Shown piece by piece: positions 1-8,914 of a stretch of 38,241 bases of DNA. Under the pieces are notes generated by a model. The model had not been told where the DNA came from, did not search any database, and was given only the letters and a program-made list of their open reading frames with translations. Position 1 is the first letter of the stretch. Every line of letters starts with the position of its first letter. Source of the stretch: an uncultured Planctomycetota bacterium (GTDB lineage Bacteria > Planctomycetota > Planctomycetia > Pirellulales > Thermoguttaceae); NCBI GenBank assembly GCA_902796885.1, contig CADBQY010000063.1, forward strand, positions 1 through 38,241. The letters run 5' to 3'. The position numbers and the translations under genes were made by a program.

Positions 1-1
1 C

Positions 2-1498
2 CCCGACAAGGCGATCGACCTGATGGACGAGGCGATGAGCCGCCTGGCGATGGAACTCGAATCGGTGCCGACCGAAATCGACCAGGTTCAGCGGCGCGTG
101 ATCCAATTGGAACTGGCCGCGCGCCAGCTGCAGGACGAAACCGAACCGCACGCGGTCGAACGGCTCAAAGAGATCGAAAAGGAAATCTCCGAAAAGAAAG
201 CCGAGCTGGCGATTCTCCGCGCCCGGTGGGAAAAGGAAAAGAGCGGCGTCGGCGGAGTCCACGACATCAAGGAGAAGCTGAGCGGCGTCGAACAGAAGAT
301 TCGGCAGGTCAACCGCCAGCTCCGCGAAGATCAGTCGCACGGGCGCCCGTACGAGCATTACTTCGCGCAGCTGGCCGAGCTCGATCAGGAAAAGAACGCT
401 CTGAACGCGCAGCTCAAAGAGCTCGAGGCGGCCGAAGAGAAAAATCCCGCCCAGGAGGGGCCCGCGCCGAAACGCCTGCTGCGTCAGGTCGTCGGTCCGG
501 AAGAGATCGCCGAGGTCGTCTCGCAATGGACGGGGATTCCGGTCAGCAAGATGATGGAAACCGAAAAGGCGAAACTGATCAAACTCGAAGACCGGCTTCA
601 CCAGCGCGTGATCGGGCAGGACGAAGCGGTCGACGCGGTCGCTAACGCCGTCCGCCGAAGCCGCAGCGGTCTGCAAGACCCGAACCGGCCGCTCGGATCG
701 TTCCTCTTCCTCGGCCCGACCGGGGTCGGAAAGACCGAACTGTGCAAGGCGCTGGCGCTGACCCTCTTCGACGACGAGACGGCGATCGTTCGTATCGATA
801 TGAGCGAGTTTATGGAAAAGCATACCGTCTCGCGCCTGATCGGCGCCCCTCCGGGCTACGTCGGATACGAAGAAGGGGGCGTTCTGACCGAAGCTGTTCG
901 GCGCCGCCCCTATTCGGTGATCCTCTTCGACGAAGTCGAAAAGGCGCACCGCGACGTATTCAACGTCCTCCTGCAGGTTCTCGACGACGGCCGTCTGACC
1001 GACGGGCAGGGGCGAACGGTCGATTTCACGAACACGATCATCGTGATGACGTCGAACCTGGGCGGTTCGGCGATTCAGGAGATCTCGAAAAACGGCGGAT
1101 CGGCCGACGAGATCAAGAAGGCGGTGCGCGAGATCGTCCAGCAGCATTTCCTTCCCGAATTCCTGAACCGAATCGACGAGACGATCATCTTCAAGCCGCT
1201 GACGAAAGAAGAGATCCGGCAGATCGTCGGGCTCCAGCTTAAAAAGCTCGCGGCCCTTCTCGAAAAACAGGGGATCGACTTTAAGGTTACCGAAAGGGCG
1301 ACCGACGCGATCACCGAGTCGGGATACGACGTCGTCTACGGCGCGCGGCCTCTGAAACGGGTCATTCAGCGGGAGATTCAGAACCCGCTGGCGCTCCGGC
1401 TTTTGGAGTCTCCGCCGAAAGATCTCGATCAGACCGGTAAAAAACCTGTCCTGACGGTCGACTTCGACGGCGAGAAGTTCACGTTTAACCAGGAGTGA
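2..1498 (+). CDS. clpB: ATP-dependent disaggregase ClpB, C-terminal part (5' end outside window)
   Basis: ClpB is a cytoplasmic hexameric AAA+ chaperone that, with DnaK, pulls polypeptides out of aggregates. The open frame enters from the left edge with PDKAIDLMDEA, the motif that ends the first ATPase domain of Clp proteins, so the gene starts upstream and the internal ATG at 23 is not its start. What remains is a long charged coiled-coil middle domain (about 71-450), whose length argues for ClpB over ClpA or ClpC. The second AAA+ domain follows, with Walker A GPTGVGKTE (about 715-740), Walker B VILFDEVEKAH, the sensor region IVMTSNLGG and the sensor-2 motif GARPLKRVIQ near the C-terminus. 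The frame closes with TGA at 1496-1498, followed by a strong terminator. The family assignment is secure; only the N-terminal domain and first ATPase domain are unseen. Confidence 0.96.
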   Translation, partial: PDKAIDLMDEAMSRLAMELESVPTEIDQVQRRVIQLELAARQLQDETEPHAVERLKEIEKEISEKKAELAILRARWEKEKSGVGGVHDIKEKLSGVEQKIRQVNRQLREDQSHGRPYEHYFAQLAELDQEKNALNAQLKELEAAEEKNPAQEGPAPKRLLRQVVGPEEIAEVVSQWTGIPVSKMMETEKAKLIKLEDRLHQRVIGQDEAVDAVANAVRRSRSGLQDPNRPLGSFLFLGPTGVGKTELCKALALTLFDDETAIVRIDMSEFMEKHTVSRLIGAPPGYVGYEEGGVLTEAVRRRPYSVILFDEVEKAHRDVFNVLLQVLDDGRLTDGQGRTVDFTNTIIVMTSNLGGSAIQEISKNGGSADEIKKAVREIVQQHFLPEFLNRIDETIIFKPLTKEEIRQIVGLQLKKLAALLEKQGIDFKVTERATDAITESGYDVVYGARPLKRVIQREIQNPLALRLLESPPKDLDQTGKKPVLTVDFDGEKFTFNQE

Positions 1499-1532
1499 TT
1501 TTAACGAACCCCGCCCGGCCGGCGGGCCGTAT

Positions 1533-1562
1533 GAGGGGCGTCCCGCGGGACGCCCCTCTTTG
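1533..1562 (+). terminator. Rho-independent terminator after clpB
   Basis: A perfect 26-base palindrome (1533-1558, GAGGGGCGTCCCG and its complement) is followed by TTTGT. It lies 35 bases after the clpB stop. A smaller GC-rich inverted repeat sits just before it (about 1512-1527). The T-run is short, but stem strength and position fit termination. Confidence 0.85.
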
Positions 1563-1759
1563 TATGTGGCTCTCTTATGCGCCTACATTCTTTTCTGTTT
1601 TACCTAAACAACCCAAACACACAGAAATCGTCTAACCGCGGCAAGTCGGCAAAGCGGTCGAATCCATACCGATCGCCGGAAGAATCTCAAAAAATAGGAC
1701 AAAATCAAAGGAAAAGACGCCAAATCGGCGTATTCAGTTTAGTTGATACCAAATCAATC

Positions 1760-1787
1760 TTGACTAAAAGAGAGAAACAGGTATCTT
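1760..1787 (+). promoter_or_regulatory. Sigma-70-type promoter upstream of the DegT aminotransferase gene
   Basis: TTGACT (1760-1765) and TATCTT (1782-1787) are separated by 16 bases in an AT-rich region. Transcription would start near 1794, giving a leader of about 75 bases before the ATG at 1870. Confidence 0.65.
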
Positions 1788-1869
1788 ATTAGTTATGGAT
1801 CAACTTCACAGGGGGGTTCTTATAGTTTCCCTCTCTTGCCTTTAACGGTTAGGAAGACCATAAACAACG

Positions 1870-3090
1870 ATGAGTTCGGATTTTTCAGTCCGTCAGACAA
1901 CGGAATCGGTTCCGCTTCTCGACCTGAAGCGGCTGGACGAGGAAATCAAAGTTTTAATTGCCGAAGCGCTGCTCAGTGTCAACGACAGCGGCATGTTCGT
2001 TCTCGGGCCGGAAGTTCAGGCGCTGGAACACGAGATTGCCTCTTATCACAGTGCTCAATACGGGATCGGCTGCGCCTCGGGAAGCGACGCGCTTCTCCTC
2101 TCGCTGATGGCGGCAAAGATCGGTCCGGGCGATGAAGTGATCGTTCCCTCGTTCACTTTTTTCGCGACCGCCAGCTGCGTGACCCGTCTGGGCGCGACCC
2201 CGATTTTCGCCGATATCGATCCGGTCACGTTCAACCTTGACCCCAAAGACGTCGAAGCGAAGATCACCCCGCGAACCCGTGCAATCATCCCGGTCCATCT
2301 CTACGGACAGATGGCCGACATGCGCGCGCTGCGCCGCCTGACCCAAGAACACTATGATGCCGGCCGGCGCCATATTCTCCTGGTCGAAGACGCGGCCCAG
2401 GCGATCGGCGCGCGGCTCGACGGGATTCCGGTCGGGAACTGGGGCGATATCGCCTGTCTGAGCTTCTATCCGACCAAAAACCTCGGCGGCGTCGGGGACG
2501 GCGGGATGCTGATCACCAACAGCCAACGGTGGGATTCGCGCCTCCGCCTTCTGCGGGTGCACGGGATGGAACCGCGCTACTACCATCAAGAGATCGGAAT
2601 CAACAGCCGCCTGGACGCCTACCAGGCCGCGGTTCTCCGCGTTAAACTACAGTATCTGACCCAGTGGAACGAAAAGCGGCGTCAGAACGCCGAACTCTAC
2701 CGGGAATTCTTTACCGAAGCGGGACTGACCGATATCGTCACCCTGCCGACCGAACTGCCCGACCGCTATCACGTCTGGCACCAGTTCGTGATCCGCGTTC
2801 CGAACAGTCTGCGAAACGACCTGCGCGCCGATCTGCGGGCTCGGAAGATCGGAACCGACATTTTCTATCCGTTCGGCCTGCACGAACAGGAATGTTTCCG
2901 GTTCCTTGGGTACGCGCCGCAAGATCTGCCGGTCACCCATCGGGTCAGCCGCGAAGTTCTGGCGCTCCCGATGTTCCCCGGGCTGACCGAAGACGAACTC
3001 TGGACCGTGGTCGACGGAATCCGCGCCTTCTTCGCCGCCAACGAAAACCGTAAACTCCGTCCGGCGGCGTCGGCTCGCAAAGCCGCGTAA
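1870..3090 (+). CDS. DegT/DnrJ/EryC1/StrS-family PLP-dependent aminotransferase
   Basis: Members of this fold-type-I family usually transfer an amino group from glutamate or glutamine to a keto-sugar nucleotide on the way to cell-surface glycans; a few act as dehydratases. The 406-residue length is typical. Visible motifs are the cofactor-phosphate region ASGSDALLLSL (69-79), the fold motif PSFTFFATAS (93-102), VEDAAQAIGA (172-181) with the PLP-ring aspartate D174, and SFYPTKNLGGVGDGG (199-213) with the Schiff-base lysine K203. The presence of K203 argues for transaminase chemistry rather than the dehydratase variant. The start is the ATG at 1870, with AGGAAG at 1851-1856 as a rather distant ribosome-binding site. 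It is transcribed alone between its own promoter and terminator, so neighbours do not reveal the sugar. Family is sure; substrate is unknown. Confidence 0.93.
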   Translation: MSSDFSVRQTTESVPLLDLKRLDEEIKVLIAEALLSVNDSGMFVLGPEVQALEHEIASYHSAQYGIGCASGSDALLLSLMAAKIGPGDEVIVPSFTFFATASCVTRLGATPIFADIDPVTFNLDPKDVEAKITPRTRAIIPVHLYGQMADMRALRRLTQEHYDAGRRHILLVEDAAQAIGARLDGIPVGNWGDIACLSFYPTKNLGGVGDGGMLITNSQRWDSRLRLLRVHGMEPRYYHQEIGINSRLDAYQAAVLRVKLQYLTQWNEKRRQNAELYREFFTEAGLTDIVTLPTELPDRYHVWHQFVIRVPNSLRNDLRADLRARKIGTDIFYPFGLHEQECFRFLGYAPQDLPVTHRVSREVLALPMFPGLTEDELWTVVDGIRAFFAANENRKLRPAASARKAA

Positions 3091-3115
3091 AACCGTAGGT
3101 CGGCTCTTACCTTTG

Positions 3116-3150
3116 AACGCCTTTCCGTTCGGCGCGGAAAGGCGTTTTTT
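3116..3150 (+). terminator. Rho-independent terminator after the DegT aminotransferase gene
   Basis: A perfect 12-bp stem (AACGCCTTTCCG at 3116-3127 with CGGAAAGGCGTT at 3135-3146), a 7-base loop and a run of Ts to 3150. It lies 26 bases after the stop codon. Confidence 0.93.
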
Positions 3151-3353
3151 CGTCGGGCAGACGGTTTTCGGCTCCTCGTTTTCCCCCGAAAAACAGACTG
3201 ATTCTCCCGATAATTGCTCTGGAAAACCGCGGCAAAAATCGTTAGACTCCCGCGTCTGTGCTCCGTCGGCGCCCGACGCGCCGCCGGAGGAAAAAGAAAG
3301 TACCGCGCCCTTTCCCCGTCCGGGAAAAGACGCGGCGTGCCGGGAGTCTCTCA

Positions 3354-4787
3354 ATGAAAAAAGGTATCTTCGCTTTGCTCACCTCGCCGATCCTCTGGGG
3401 CGGGGGCGCTTGTTTCGGATTCTACACGCTGATTCGGCGCGGGATGATCCGCGACGAACTGATCGTTCGATACACATCGGGGCATCCGGTGGAATACGTC
3501 ACCGTCGCTCTCTTTTTCATCGGGATGACGAGTCTCCTCTTCAAGTTCCTGAGGATCGCCGCCGGCCGACGCCGTCTTCGGCTCGGTCTGATCTTCCCGC
3601 CGGTCAAGCCGCAGCGGGAATCGACCGCCGAGGCGGACGGCTATCTCGAAACGCTAAAAAAAGCGGTTTCGGTTCGGGGGGAATCGCTCCATATCAGCCG
3701 ACTCCGCCGCGCGCTCCGCTTCCTGCAGTCGGGGGGACGGGTCGACGACCTCGATCAGGAACTCCGCACCCTGGCCGACGACGACGCCTTCGCCGCGGAA
3801 GCCGATTACGGCATGGTCAAAATGTTCATCTGGGCGATTCCGATTCTGGGATTCCTGGGAACGGTGATCGGGATCACCGCCGCACTCGGAAACCTGAACC
3901 TGACCGAACTCGAAACGACCGGAAAACTCCTCGCCTCGGGACTGAAAGTCGCGTTTGACACCACCGCGCTCGCCCTTTCGCTCGTTTTCGTGCTCTACTT
4001 CACTCAGTACTTTGTACAGCGGAGCGAATCGAACTTCTTCGCGCGGGTCGATCGGCTGGTCGACCGCGAACTCCGCGGACGGTTCCGCCCCGCCTCGTCG
4101 CCGCTCGAAGAAGAAGAGCTGAAGGCAAGCCGCCGGATCCTCAAAACGACGGTCGAGACGTTCGACCAACTGATACGCCGTCAGACCGAAATCTGGGAAG
4201 AGGCGATGACCGCCGCCGCCAAACAGAACGGCGAGATCATCCAAAACGGCGCCGAACGGATTCGGGTCTCGCTTAACGGCGCGCTCAACGAATCGCTCGC
4301 GAAACACGCCGATATGATCAGCCGGGGCGAAGAGGAATTCTTCGGCGAGATCATCGCGCCGGTTCTTCAGTCGATGCGCGAACATCTCGGCGGAATCGAG
4401 TCTCTGCGGAGCCAGATGGTCGAAGAGACGAAAGTCGTCCGCGAACTCCTGCACGCCAACGGCGAAATCGCCCGGCTTGAAGAACGCCTGAACCAGAATC
4501 TCCATTCTCTGGCCGAAACGGGAGGCTTCGTCGACACGGTCAACGCCTTGACCGACGCGATCCATATCCTCAACGGAAGACTGAAGGGGACGTCCGGCGA
4601 AAGCGCCTCGCGCCTCTCCGCGCTGATCGGCAAGAGCGACGAGCGGTTCGGCGAGCCGGAGACGATCGCGCTGCGCGACGGCTACGCGGCGCCGCAAAGT
4701 TCCGAGGACAAGGCGGAAATGCCGACCTATTCGATTCGTACGCCGAAACTCCGAACGGGATTCTGGGGGAAAAAGAAATCGGCATGA
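3354..4787 (+). CDS. MotA/TolQ/ExbB-family proton-channel protein
   Basis: This inner-membrane protein should form the proton-conducting stator of an energised envelope complex. From the ATG at 3354 it has 477 residues and four hydrophobic segments (about 5-27, 47-69, 157-178, 198-222). The last two carry the family signature: AIPILGFLGTVIGITAALG, like the TolQ LLGLLGTV motif, and GLKVAFDTTALALSLVF, like the ALxTT motif. A charged, coiled-coil-like cytoplasmic tail of about 250 residues follows and is much longer than in TolQ or ExbB. An upstream in-frame GTG at 3258 would add an arginine-rich leader and is rejected, because GGGAG lies 8 bases before the ATG at 3354. The stop overlaps the next start (ATGA at 4784-4787), so the two genes are translationally coupled. 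Family is confident; the cellular process it powers is not known. Confidence 0.87.
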   Translation: MKKGIFALLTSPILWGGGACFGFYTLIRRGMIRDELIVRYTSGHPVEYVTVALFFIGMTSLLFKFLRIAAGRRRLRLGLIFPPVKPQRESTAEADGYLETLKKAVSVRGESLHISRLRRALRFLQSGGRVDDLDQELRTLADDDAFAAEADYGMVKMFIWAIPILGFLGTVIGITAALGNLNLTELETTGKLLASGLKVAFDTTALALSLVFVLYFTQYFVQRSESNFFARVDRLVDRELRGRFRPASSPLEEEELKASRRILKTTVETFDQLIRRQTEIWEEAMTAAAKQNGEIIQNGAERIRVSLNGALNESLAKHADMISRGEEEFFGEIIAPVLQSMREHLGGIESLRSQMVEETKVVRELLHANGEIARLEERLNQNLHSLAETGGFVDTVNALTDAIHILNGRLKGTSGESASRLSALIGKSDERFGEPETIALRDGYAAPQSSEDKAEMPTYSIRTPKLRTGFWGKKKSA

Positions 4788-7066
4788 GACGCATTCAACG
4801 CGCCCGGCGCGACGACGGGCCGGCCGTCACCCTCTTTCCGTTCCTGGCGGTCCTCCTGTGTACCATGGGGATGCTCATTATGCTCCTGGTGGTGATAAGC
4901 CGCGATACGGCCGCGGGGGAAAAAGCGGCCGGCGAGGCCGACCCTCTCTTTTCCGACGCCGCGATGCGCGACCTGACCGAAGAGAAACCGGCGGAACCCG
5001 CCGAGGCCCTCCTTTCCGAGCCGGCGGCCGCCGAAACGGCGTCCGCTCCGGAAGAGAGTCTCTCTCCCGAAGACGAGGAACTCTACGCGCGGTTCCGGCA
5101 GGCCAACGGCGAAATCGATCCCGACCTGCTGGAATCGCAACGCGAGTCGGCCGAGTGGTTCCTTTCGGAACTCGAAGGGGTGCGCGACCGAACGCGCGAC
5201 GAACTCGCAAGCGAACGGGCGCGTCTGGCCGAAGCCGAAACGGAAATCAACCGGCTCGTTTCCGAACTGGTGGAACTGAACCGCCAGGCGGCGGACCTCG
5301 CCGGCGGGACGGACGCCGAATCCGACGGCGACGCGCTCCAAGCCAAGATCGACGCGAAGGCCGAGGAGATCGCCGAACTGAACCGGCAGATCGAGGTACT
5401 CCGGAAGAAGGCGGAAGAGGCGAACGAAACGCCGACCTACGCCATTCTTCCGTACCGGGGAAAATCGGGGACGTTTCGCCGACCGATCTACGTGGAATGC
5501 GACGAAAACGGGATCCGCCTGATGCCCGAACGGGTTCAGTTCGTTCCCGAAGATTTTCTGGTGGCGAAATATCCGGGAAACCCCTTCGACGCGGGACTCC
5601 GCGCCGCGCGGCAGTATTTCATCGAAACGGGACAGGGCGACGGCGAAAACGAACCGTACCCGCTCCTGATCCTGAAACCGGAATCGGCGCAGACGTATTA
5701 CATCGCCAAGTCGGCGCTCGCCTCGTGGGGCGGAGAATTCGGTTACGAGTTCGTCGAAAGCGACGCCGAGATCGAATACCCGCGCCCCGACCCGGAACTC
5801 CGGCGGCGGGTCGAAGAACAGGTCGCGATGGCGCGCGCTCGGCTGGCCGGACCGATCGCCGCGCTCTTAAACGAACTGGAAGCGAACGGAAAGCAGGCGC
5901 GGCTCGTCGATCCGGACGAGACCGAAGTTCCGCACGGCGGCGGCGACGGGAGCGGCGGAGATTTCGCCTCGCAACTCGGACCGTACGTCCGGCTCGATTC
6001 GCCAAGCGGCGCGGCGGACTCCGGCGCCGCGGGAACGGAAAGTTCGTCCGGCGGCGGAGCGGAAAGCGACGGTTTCGGAAACACGAACCTCTCCGAAAAC
6101 CGTCCGACCGGCGCGGAAAGCGCCGCGCCCGGCGGATCGCCCTTCGCGGGAGACGGAGACTACCTCCCCGCGCCTTCGGACGAGAGTTACGCGTCCGATG
6201 CCGGAACCGACTCGGGAGGCTTTGAAAACGGGGAATCGCGGCCGGGCGATGTCGGACGGACTCCGCTGGTTTCGGACGAAGAACTCCTTGGCGGTCCGGA
6301 AGACGCGCGGCTTGCCGCCGCGACAGAAAACGACACGCGGACCGCTGAGCCGACGGAAGGAAACGCGCAAAACGCTTCTCCCGCCAACCCGAGTGAAGCC
6401 GCGCTTTCGGCGGACGAAGGGGCTCTCCCCTCCGCGGCCGGAGCCGATGTCGAAACTCCCCTCTTCGCGCAGGGCGACGCGCCCTACAGCGCGACCCCGT
6501 CCACGCCGTTCGCCGAACCAACCCCCGCCGAAACCGGCGGCGAAAAGAGCGGGGAAACGGCGGTCGACCCGCGGCAGACGGTCGGAAACACAACCTTCCT
6601 TTCCGGAGACCGGGGGGAAGCCGTCCCTTCGGCCGAAGACGTTAACGGCACGGTCGGCGGCGCCCGAAATCCCGACGCGAAAGACGCGCCGAAAGAGCCG
6701 CGCGTGAAAGCCGAACGGGATAAACGGGAGATCAATCTCGCCGAAGAGTTCAAAAAGCCGACCCAGACCTCGATCGAACGGCCGATCACCGTGATTTGTA
6801 AAGAGGGGGTCGTACTCTTCCCGGCACAAGCGGGGGCGCGCGCCGCCCGCGAGGCCCCCCTGCGGAACGACGACGACCGACAGGGAGTCTTAAAGGAAAT
6901 CGTCGCGATTGTCCGCGGCTGGCATGCGGCGGGGCGGAACATGTACTGGTCTCCCTGGATTCGGATTCAGACCACCCCGGGCGGGGAAGAAACCGCCGCC
7001 CGGCTCGACGAGCTGATGCGGTCGCAACGCGTCCGCGTCGAACGGATAGATCGGGGGGCGCCGTGA
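4784..7066 (+). CDS. Large single-pass membrane coiled-coil protein, ExbD/TolR-like partner of the proton channel
   Basis: I know no named family for the whole protein. It has a short basic N-terminus, one transmembrane helix (about 15-38), a coiled coil (about 115-213) and a folded region (about 218-345). A Ser/Gly/Ala/Glu-rich linker of some 280 residues follows, then a C-terminal folded region (about 660-757). The two folded regions share a signature, RPIYVECDENGIRLMP (233-248) and RPITVICKEGVVLFP (near 666-680), which suggests an internal duplication. The one-helix, periplasmic-domain architecture, and overlap with the TolQ-like gene on one side and another single-helix gene on the other, support an ExbD/TolR/GldM-like role. 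At 760 residues it is about five times the length of ExbD. The second domain may contact peptidoglycan or an outer-membrane partner; that is inference. Confidence 0.78.
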   Translation: MRRIQRARRDDGPAVTLFPFLAVLLCTMGMLIMLLVVISRDTAAGEKAAGEADPLFSDAAMRDLTEEKPAEPAEALLSEPAAAETASAPEESLSPEDEELYARFRQANGEIDPDLLESQRESAEWFLSELEGVRDRTRDELASERARLAEAETEINRLVSELVELNRQAADLAGGTDAESDGDALQAKIDAKAEEIAELNRQIEVLRKKAEEANETPTYAILPYRGKSGTFRRPIYVECDENGIRLMPERVQFVPEDFLVAKYPGNPFDAGLRAARQYFIETGQGDGENEPYPLLILKPESAQTYYIAKSALASWGGEFGYEFVESDAEIEYPRPDPELRRRVEEQVAMARARLAGPIAALLNELEANGKQARLVDPDETEVPHGGGDGSGGDFASQLGPYVRLDSPSGAADSGAAGTESSSGGGAESDGFGNTNLSENRPTGAESAAPGGSPFAGDGDYLPAPSDESYASDAGTDSGGFENGESRPGDVGRTPLVSDEELLGGPEDARLAAATENDTRTAEPTEGNAQNASPANPSEAALSADEGALPSAAGADVETPLFAQGDAPYSATPSTPFAEPTPAETGGEKSGETAVDPRQTVGNTTFLSGDRGEAVPSAEDVNGTVGGARNPDAKDAPKEPRVKAERDKREINLAEEFKKPTQTSIERPITVICKEGVVLFPAQAGARAAREAPLRNDDDRQGVLKEIVAIVRGWHAAGRNMYWSPWIRIQTTPGGEETAARLDELMRSQRVRVERIDRGAP

Positions 7067-8175
7067 AACGACAAGCGCGTCGAGTCCGACGCGATACTCC
7101 TCAAAGCGGCGAAGACTCGTTCCTCGATATCATCTCGAATATGGTCGGGATTATGATCATCCTGGTGATGGTCGCCGGGGTACGTGTCGGAAGCGTGGCC
7201 GATTCCCCGCCGGTCGAAACGCTTCCCGTGCCGGAAACAGAATCCGTCCCGCCGGAACCGGCGGCGCGGCCCCTCATGGCGGCCGCCGACGAGCCGCGCG
7301 GGGATGGCGAACCGACGGCCGCCGAAAAGACACGCTACGTCGCGTCGATCAAAGAATTCGTCCGGCTCCGCGACGAGGGACAGAAACTCAAAACCGAAGT
7401 CGACCAACTCAACGCCGAAATGCTCAACGTGAAAAATGAGGCGGCGGGAGCCCAGGCGGAATACCTGGGACTGACCGGCGAGATCGCCGCCGCCGAAGCG
7501 GCGATCGAACGGGCGGGACGCGAAAAGTCGGCGGCCGAACAGGCCCGGCTGAAATGGGAATCGGAACTCCGCCGGCTCGAAAGCGAAACCGAACGGCTCC
7601 AAGGAGAGGCCGATCGGCTGGCGCGGACGCGCCCGAAAGCCAAAGTCCTCGAAAATATGCCGACCCCGCTGACCAAGAAAGTCGAAGGGAGCGAAGGGGT
7701 TTTCGCCCTGAGGGGGGGGAAGATCTCGCACGTGCCGATCGGCTATTTTGCTGAACGGGTGAGGGGATATTTCCGAACACTGCACGATTTCGGAAAAGGA
7801 ACCTTTGAAGACCAGATGGGTCCCTACGACGGATACCTGTTCCGGTTCCGGGGCTCTCTCCACAAGGTTCGTGCCCAGGACGGCCGGACGATGATGAATA
7901 TCGTCTTCGACGAGGGAGAGTTTATCCCCTCGGCGGAAATCGGCGAGACGTGGGACGAGGCGCTCGGCGAAGGTTCCCTCTTCAGGCAGAAACTGGGGCT
8001 CTATCTGCGTCCGACCAGCGTGATCACCCTGTCGGTCTATCCCGATTCATTCGGTCTGCTCCGTGACGTGAAAAAATTTCTCCTGGAAAACGACTACACC
8101 ATCGCGATCCGGCCGATGCCGTCGGGAAAGAATATCGTCATCTCCCCGAACGGAACGGAGTCGACCACTTATTAG
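7063..8175 (+). CDS. Second single-pass coiled-coil protein, ExbD/TolR-like
   Basis: The GTG start at 7063 overlaps the preceding stop (GTGA). The 370-residue product has a basic N-terminus, then an acidic EDSFLDII segment leading into a transmembrane helix (about 20-42). That arrangement resembles ExbD and TolR, where an aspartate at the helix start takes part in proton flow. A coiled coil follows (about 95-195), then a C-terminal folded domain (about 205-365). Its tail, with VITLSVYPDSFGLLRDVKKF followed by a final pair of strands, resembles the strand-helix-strand end of ExbD-like periplasmic domains. It completes a three-gene coupled unit with the channel gene and the 760-residue protein. 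Family assignment is by architecture and context; function is unknown. Confidence 0.75.
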   Translation: MKRQARRVRRDTPQSGEDSFLDIISNMVGIMIILVMVAGVRVGSVADSPPVETLPVPETESVPPEPAARPLMAAADEPRGDGEPTAAEKTRYVASIKEFVRLRDEGQKLKTEVDQLNAEMLNVKNEAAGAQAEYLGLTGEIAAAEAAIERAGREKSAAEQARLKWESELRRLESETERLQGEADRLARTRPKAKVLENMPTPLTKKVEGSEGVFALRGGKISHVPIGYFAERVRGYFRTLHDFGKGTFEDQMGPYDGYLFRFRGSLHKVRAQDGRTMMNIVFDEGEFIPSAEIGETWDEALGEGSLFRQKLGLYLRPTSVITLSVYPDSFGLLRDVKKFLLENDYTIAIRPMPSGKNIVISPNGTESTTY

Positions 8176-8237
8176 AACCGGTTTTTTTTGAAAAATCCGT
8201 AAAATCGTAAATTTCGGATTCACTCTCGGACATGAGT

Positions 8238-8267
8238 TTGCCGAATATAACGATGGACACGTATAAG
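8238..8267 (+). promoter_or_regulatory. Promoter upstream of the lipoprotein gene
   Basis: TTGCCG (8238-8243) and TATAAG (8262-8267) are 18 bases apart. They lie about 50 bases before the ATG at 8315 and after the end of the channel operon. Confidence 0.55.
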
Positions 8268-8314
8268 GGTGGTCCCCGACGGGCTATCCGCAAACAATGG
8301 TCAAGGATGATGAA

Positions 8315-8893
8315 ATGAGAAAATTTAGCTTTCGATTGGTGAGCTGCGGTTTTCTGGCCTCCGCGCTTCTCTTCGTTTCAGGCTGCATCGGAATCCCCGG
8401 CCCCTCGCTCGGCATTTTCAGTATTCCGGTTCCCGTCAGTCCCTATTTTCAAGGGGCGTACGAAGATATGGCGTTCGAGAAGGACCGTTACGGCCAGGTG
8501 CCGGTCCTGCCGCCGATCGTGGAAGATATTCCGGAAGGACTCGACGAGCCTTCGGACGACGAGGTGATGCGTCTGCTCGAAAAGGCGAAGCCGAACAGCG
8601 GCGGAATCCCGTTCCTTGAAACCCGCTACCGGAACAACGTCAAGATCATCAAGGAACTGATCGCCGACTACGTCGATCCGCCCCGTTTCTTCCCCCTCAC
8701 CGGCCCGGTTCAGGTTCACCACACCCACTATAAATGCACCATCTACTACGAACAGACGATTCGCGTCGGTTGGCCGATCCCCTATACGATCAAGAAACTC
8801 GACGGCTCGGAAGTGATCTACATCGACAAGGACCACCTCCACGCGGTCGGAACGCCCCACGAGAACCAGGACGTTCAGGCGGCGATGGAATAA
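8315..8893 (+). CDS. Hypothetical lipoprotein
   Basis: The ATG at 8315 is preferred over the in-frame ATG at 8297, because AAGGA (8303-8307) is well spaced only for the former. The 192-residue product then begins with a typical lipoprotein signal (MRKFSFRL, hydrophobic core, lipobox LFVSGC with the lipidated Cys at 24). The mature part is acidic in the middle (around residues 60-90). It ends in an aromatic and histidine-rich region, HHTHYKCTIYYEQTIRVGWP, then IDKDHLHAVGTPH, which could bind metal; that is a guess. I do not recognise the family. Its promoter and terminator make it a single-gene unit beside the channel operon. A functional link to that operon is possible but unproven. Confidence 0.8.
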   Translation: MRKFSFRLVSCGFLASALLFVSGCIGIPGPSLGIFSIPVPVSPYFQGAYEDMAFEKDRYGQVPVLPPIVEDIPEGLDEPSDDEVMRLLEKAKPNSGGIPFLETRYRNNVKIIKELIADYVDPPRFFPLTGPVQVHHTHYKCTIYYEQTIRVGWPIPYTIKKLDGSEVIYIDKDHLHAVGTPHENQDVQAAME

Positions 8894-8914
8894 ACCGCCC
8901 AACGGTCAAATCGG

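Larger units (their letters stand above)
1499..1869 (+). other. 371-base intergenic region between clpB and the DegT aminotransferase gene
   Basis: This gap holds the clpB terminator (1533-1562), then a clearly AT-richer stretch (about 1563-1800), then the promoter at 1760-1787. A 71-codon open frame at 1577-1792 is not convincing: its lysine, serine and asparagine-rich composition is unlike the neighbouring proteins, no ribosome-binding site precedes it, and it overlaps the promoter. I see no RNA gene and no repeat apart from the terminator stem. Confidence 0.6.

Noticed and set aside
1577..1792. A 71-codon open frame in the gap after clpB
   Set aside because: It has no ribosome-binding site, unusual composition and overlaps the promoter of the next gene.
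3258..3353. GTG-initiated N-terminal extension of the TolQ-like protein
   Set aside because: It would add an arginine-rich leader before the first membrane helix; the ATG at 3354 has a proper ribosome-binding site.
3354..8175. Zorya-type anti-phage system based on the MotA-like gene
   Set aside because: Zorya needs a ZorB with an OmpA-like peptidoglycan-binding domain and ZorC/ZorD or ZorE effectors. None is present; the neighbours are coiled-coil envelope proteins.
8176..8220. Possible terminator after the channel operon (AACCGGTT followed by eight Ts)
   Set aside because: The stem is only a short palindrome without a loop; the T-run alone is not enough.
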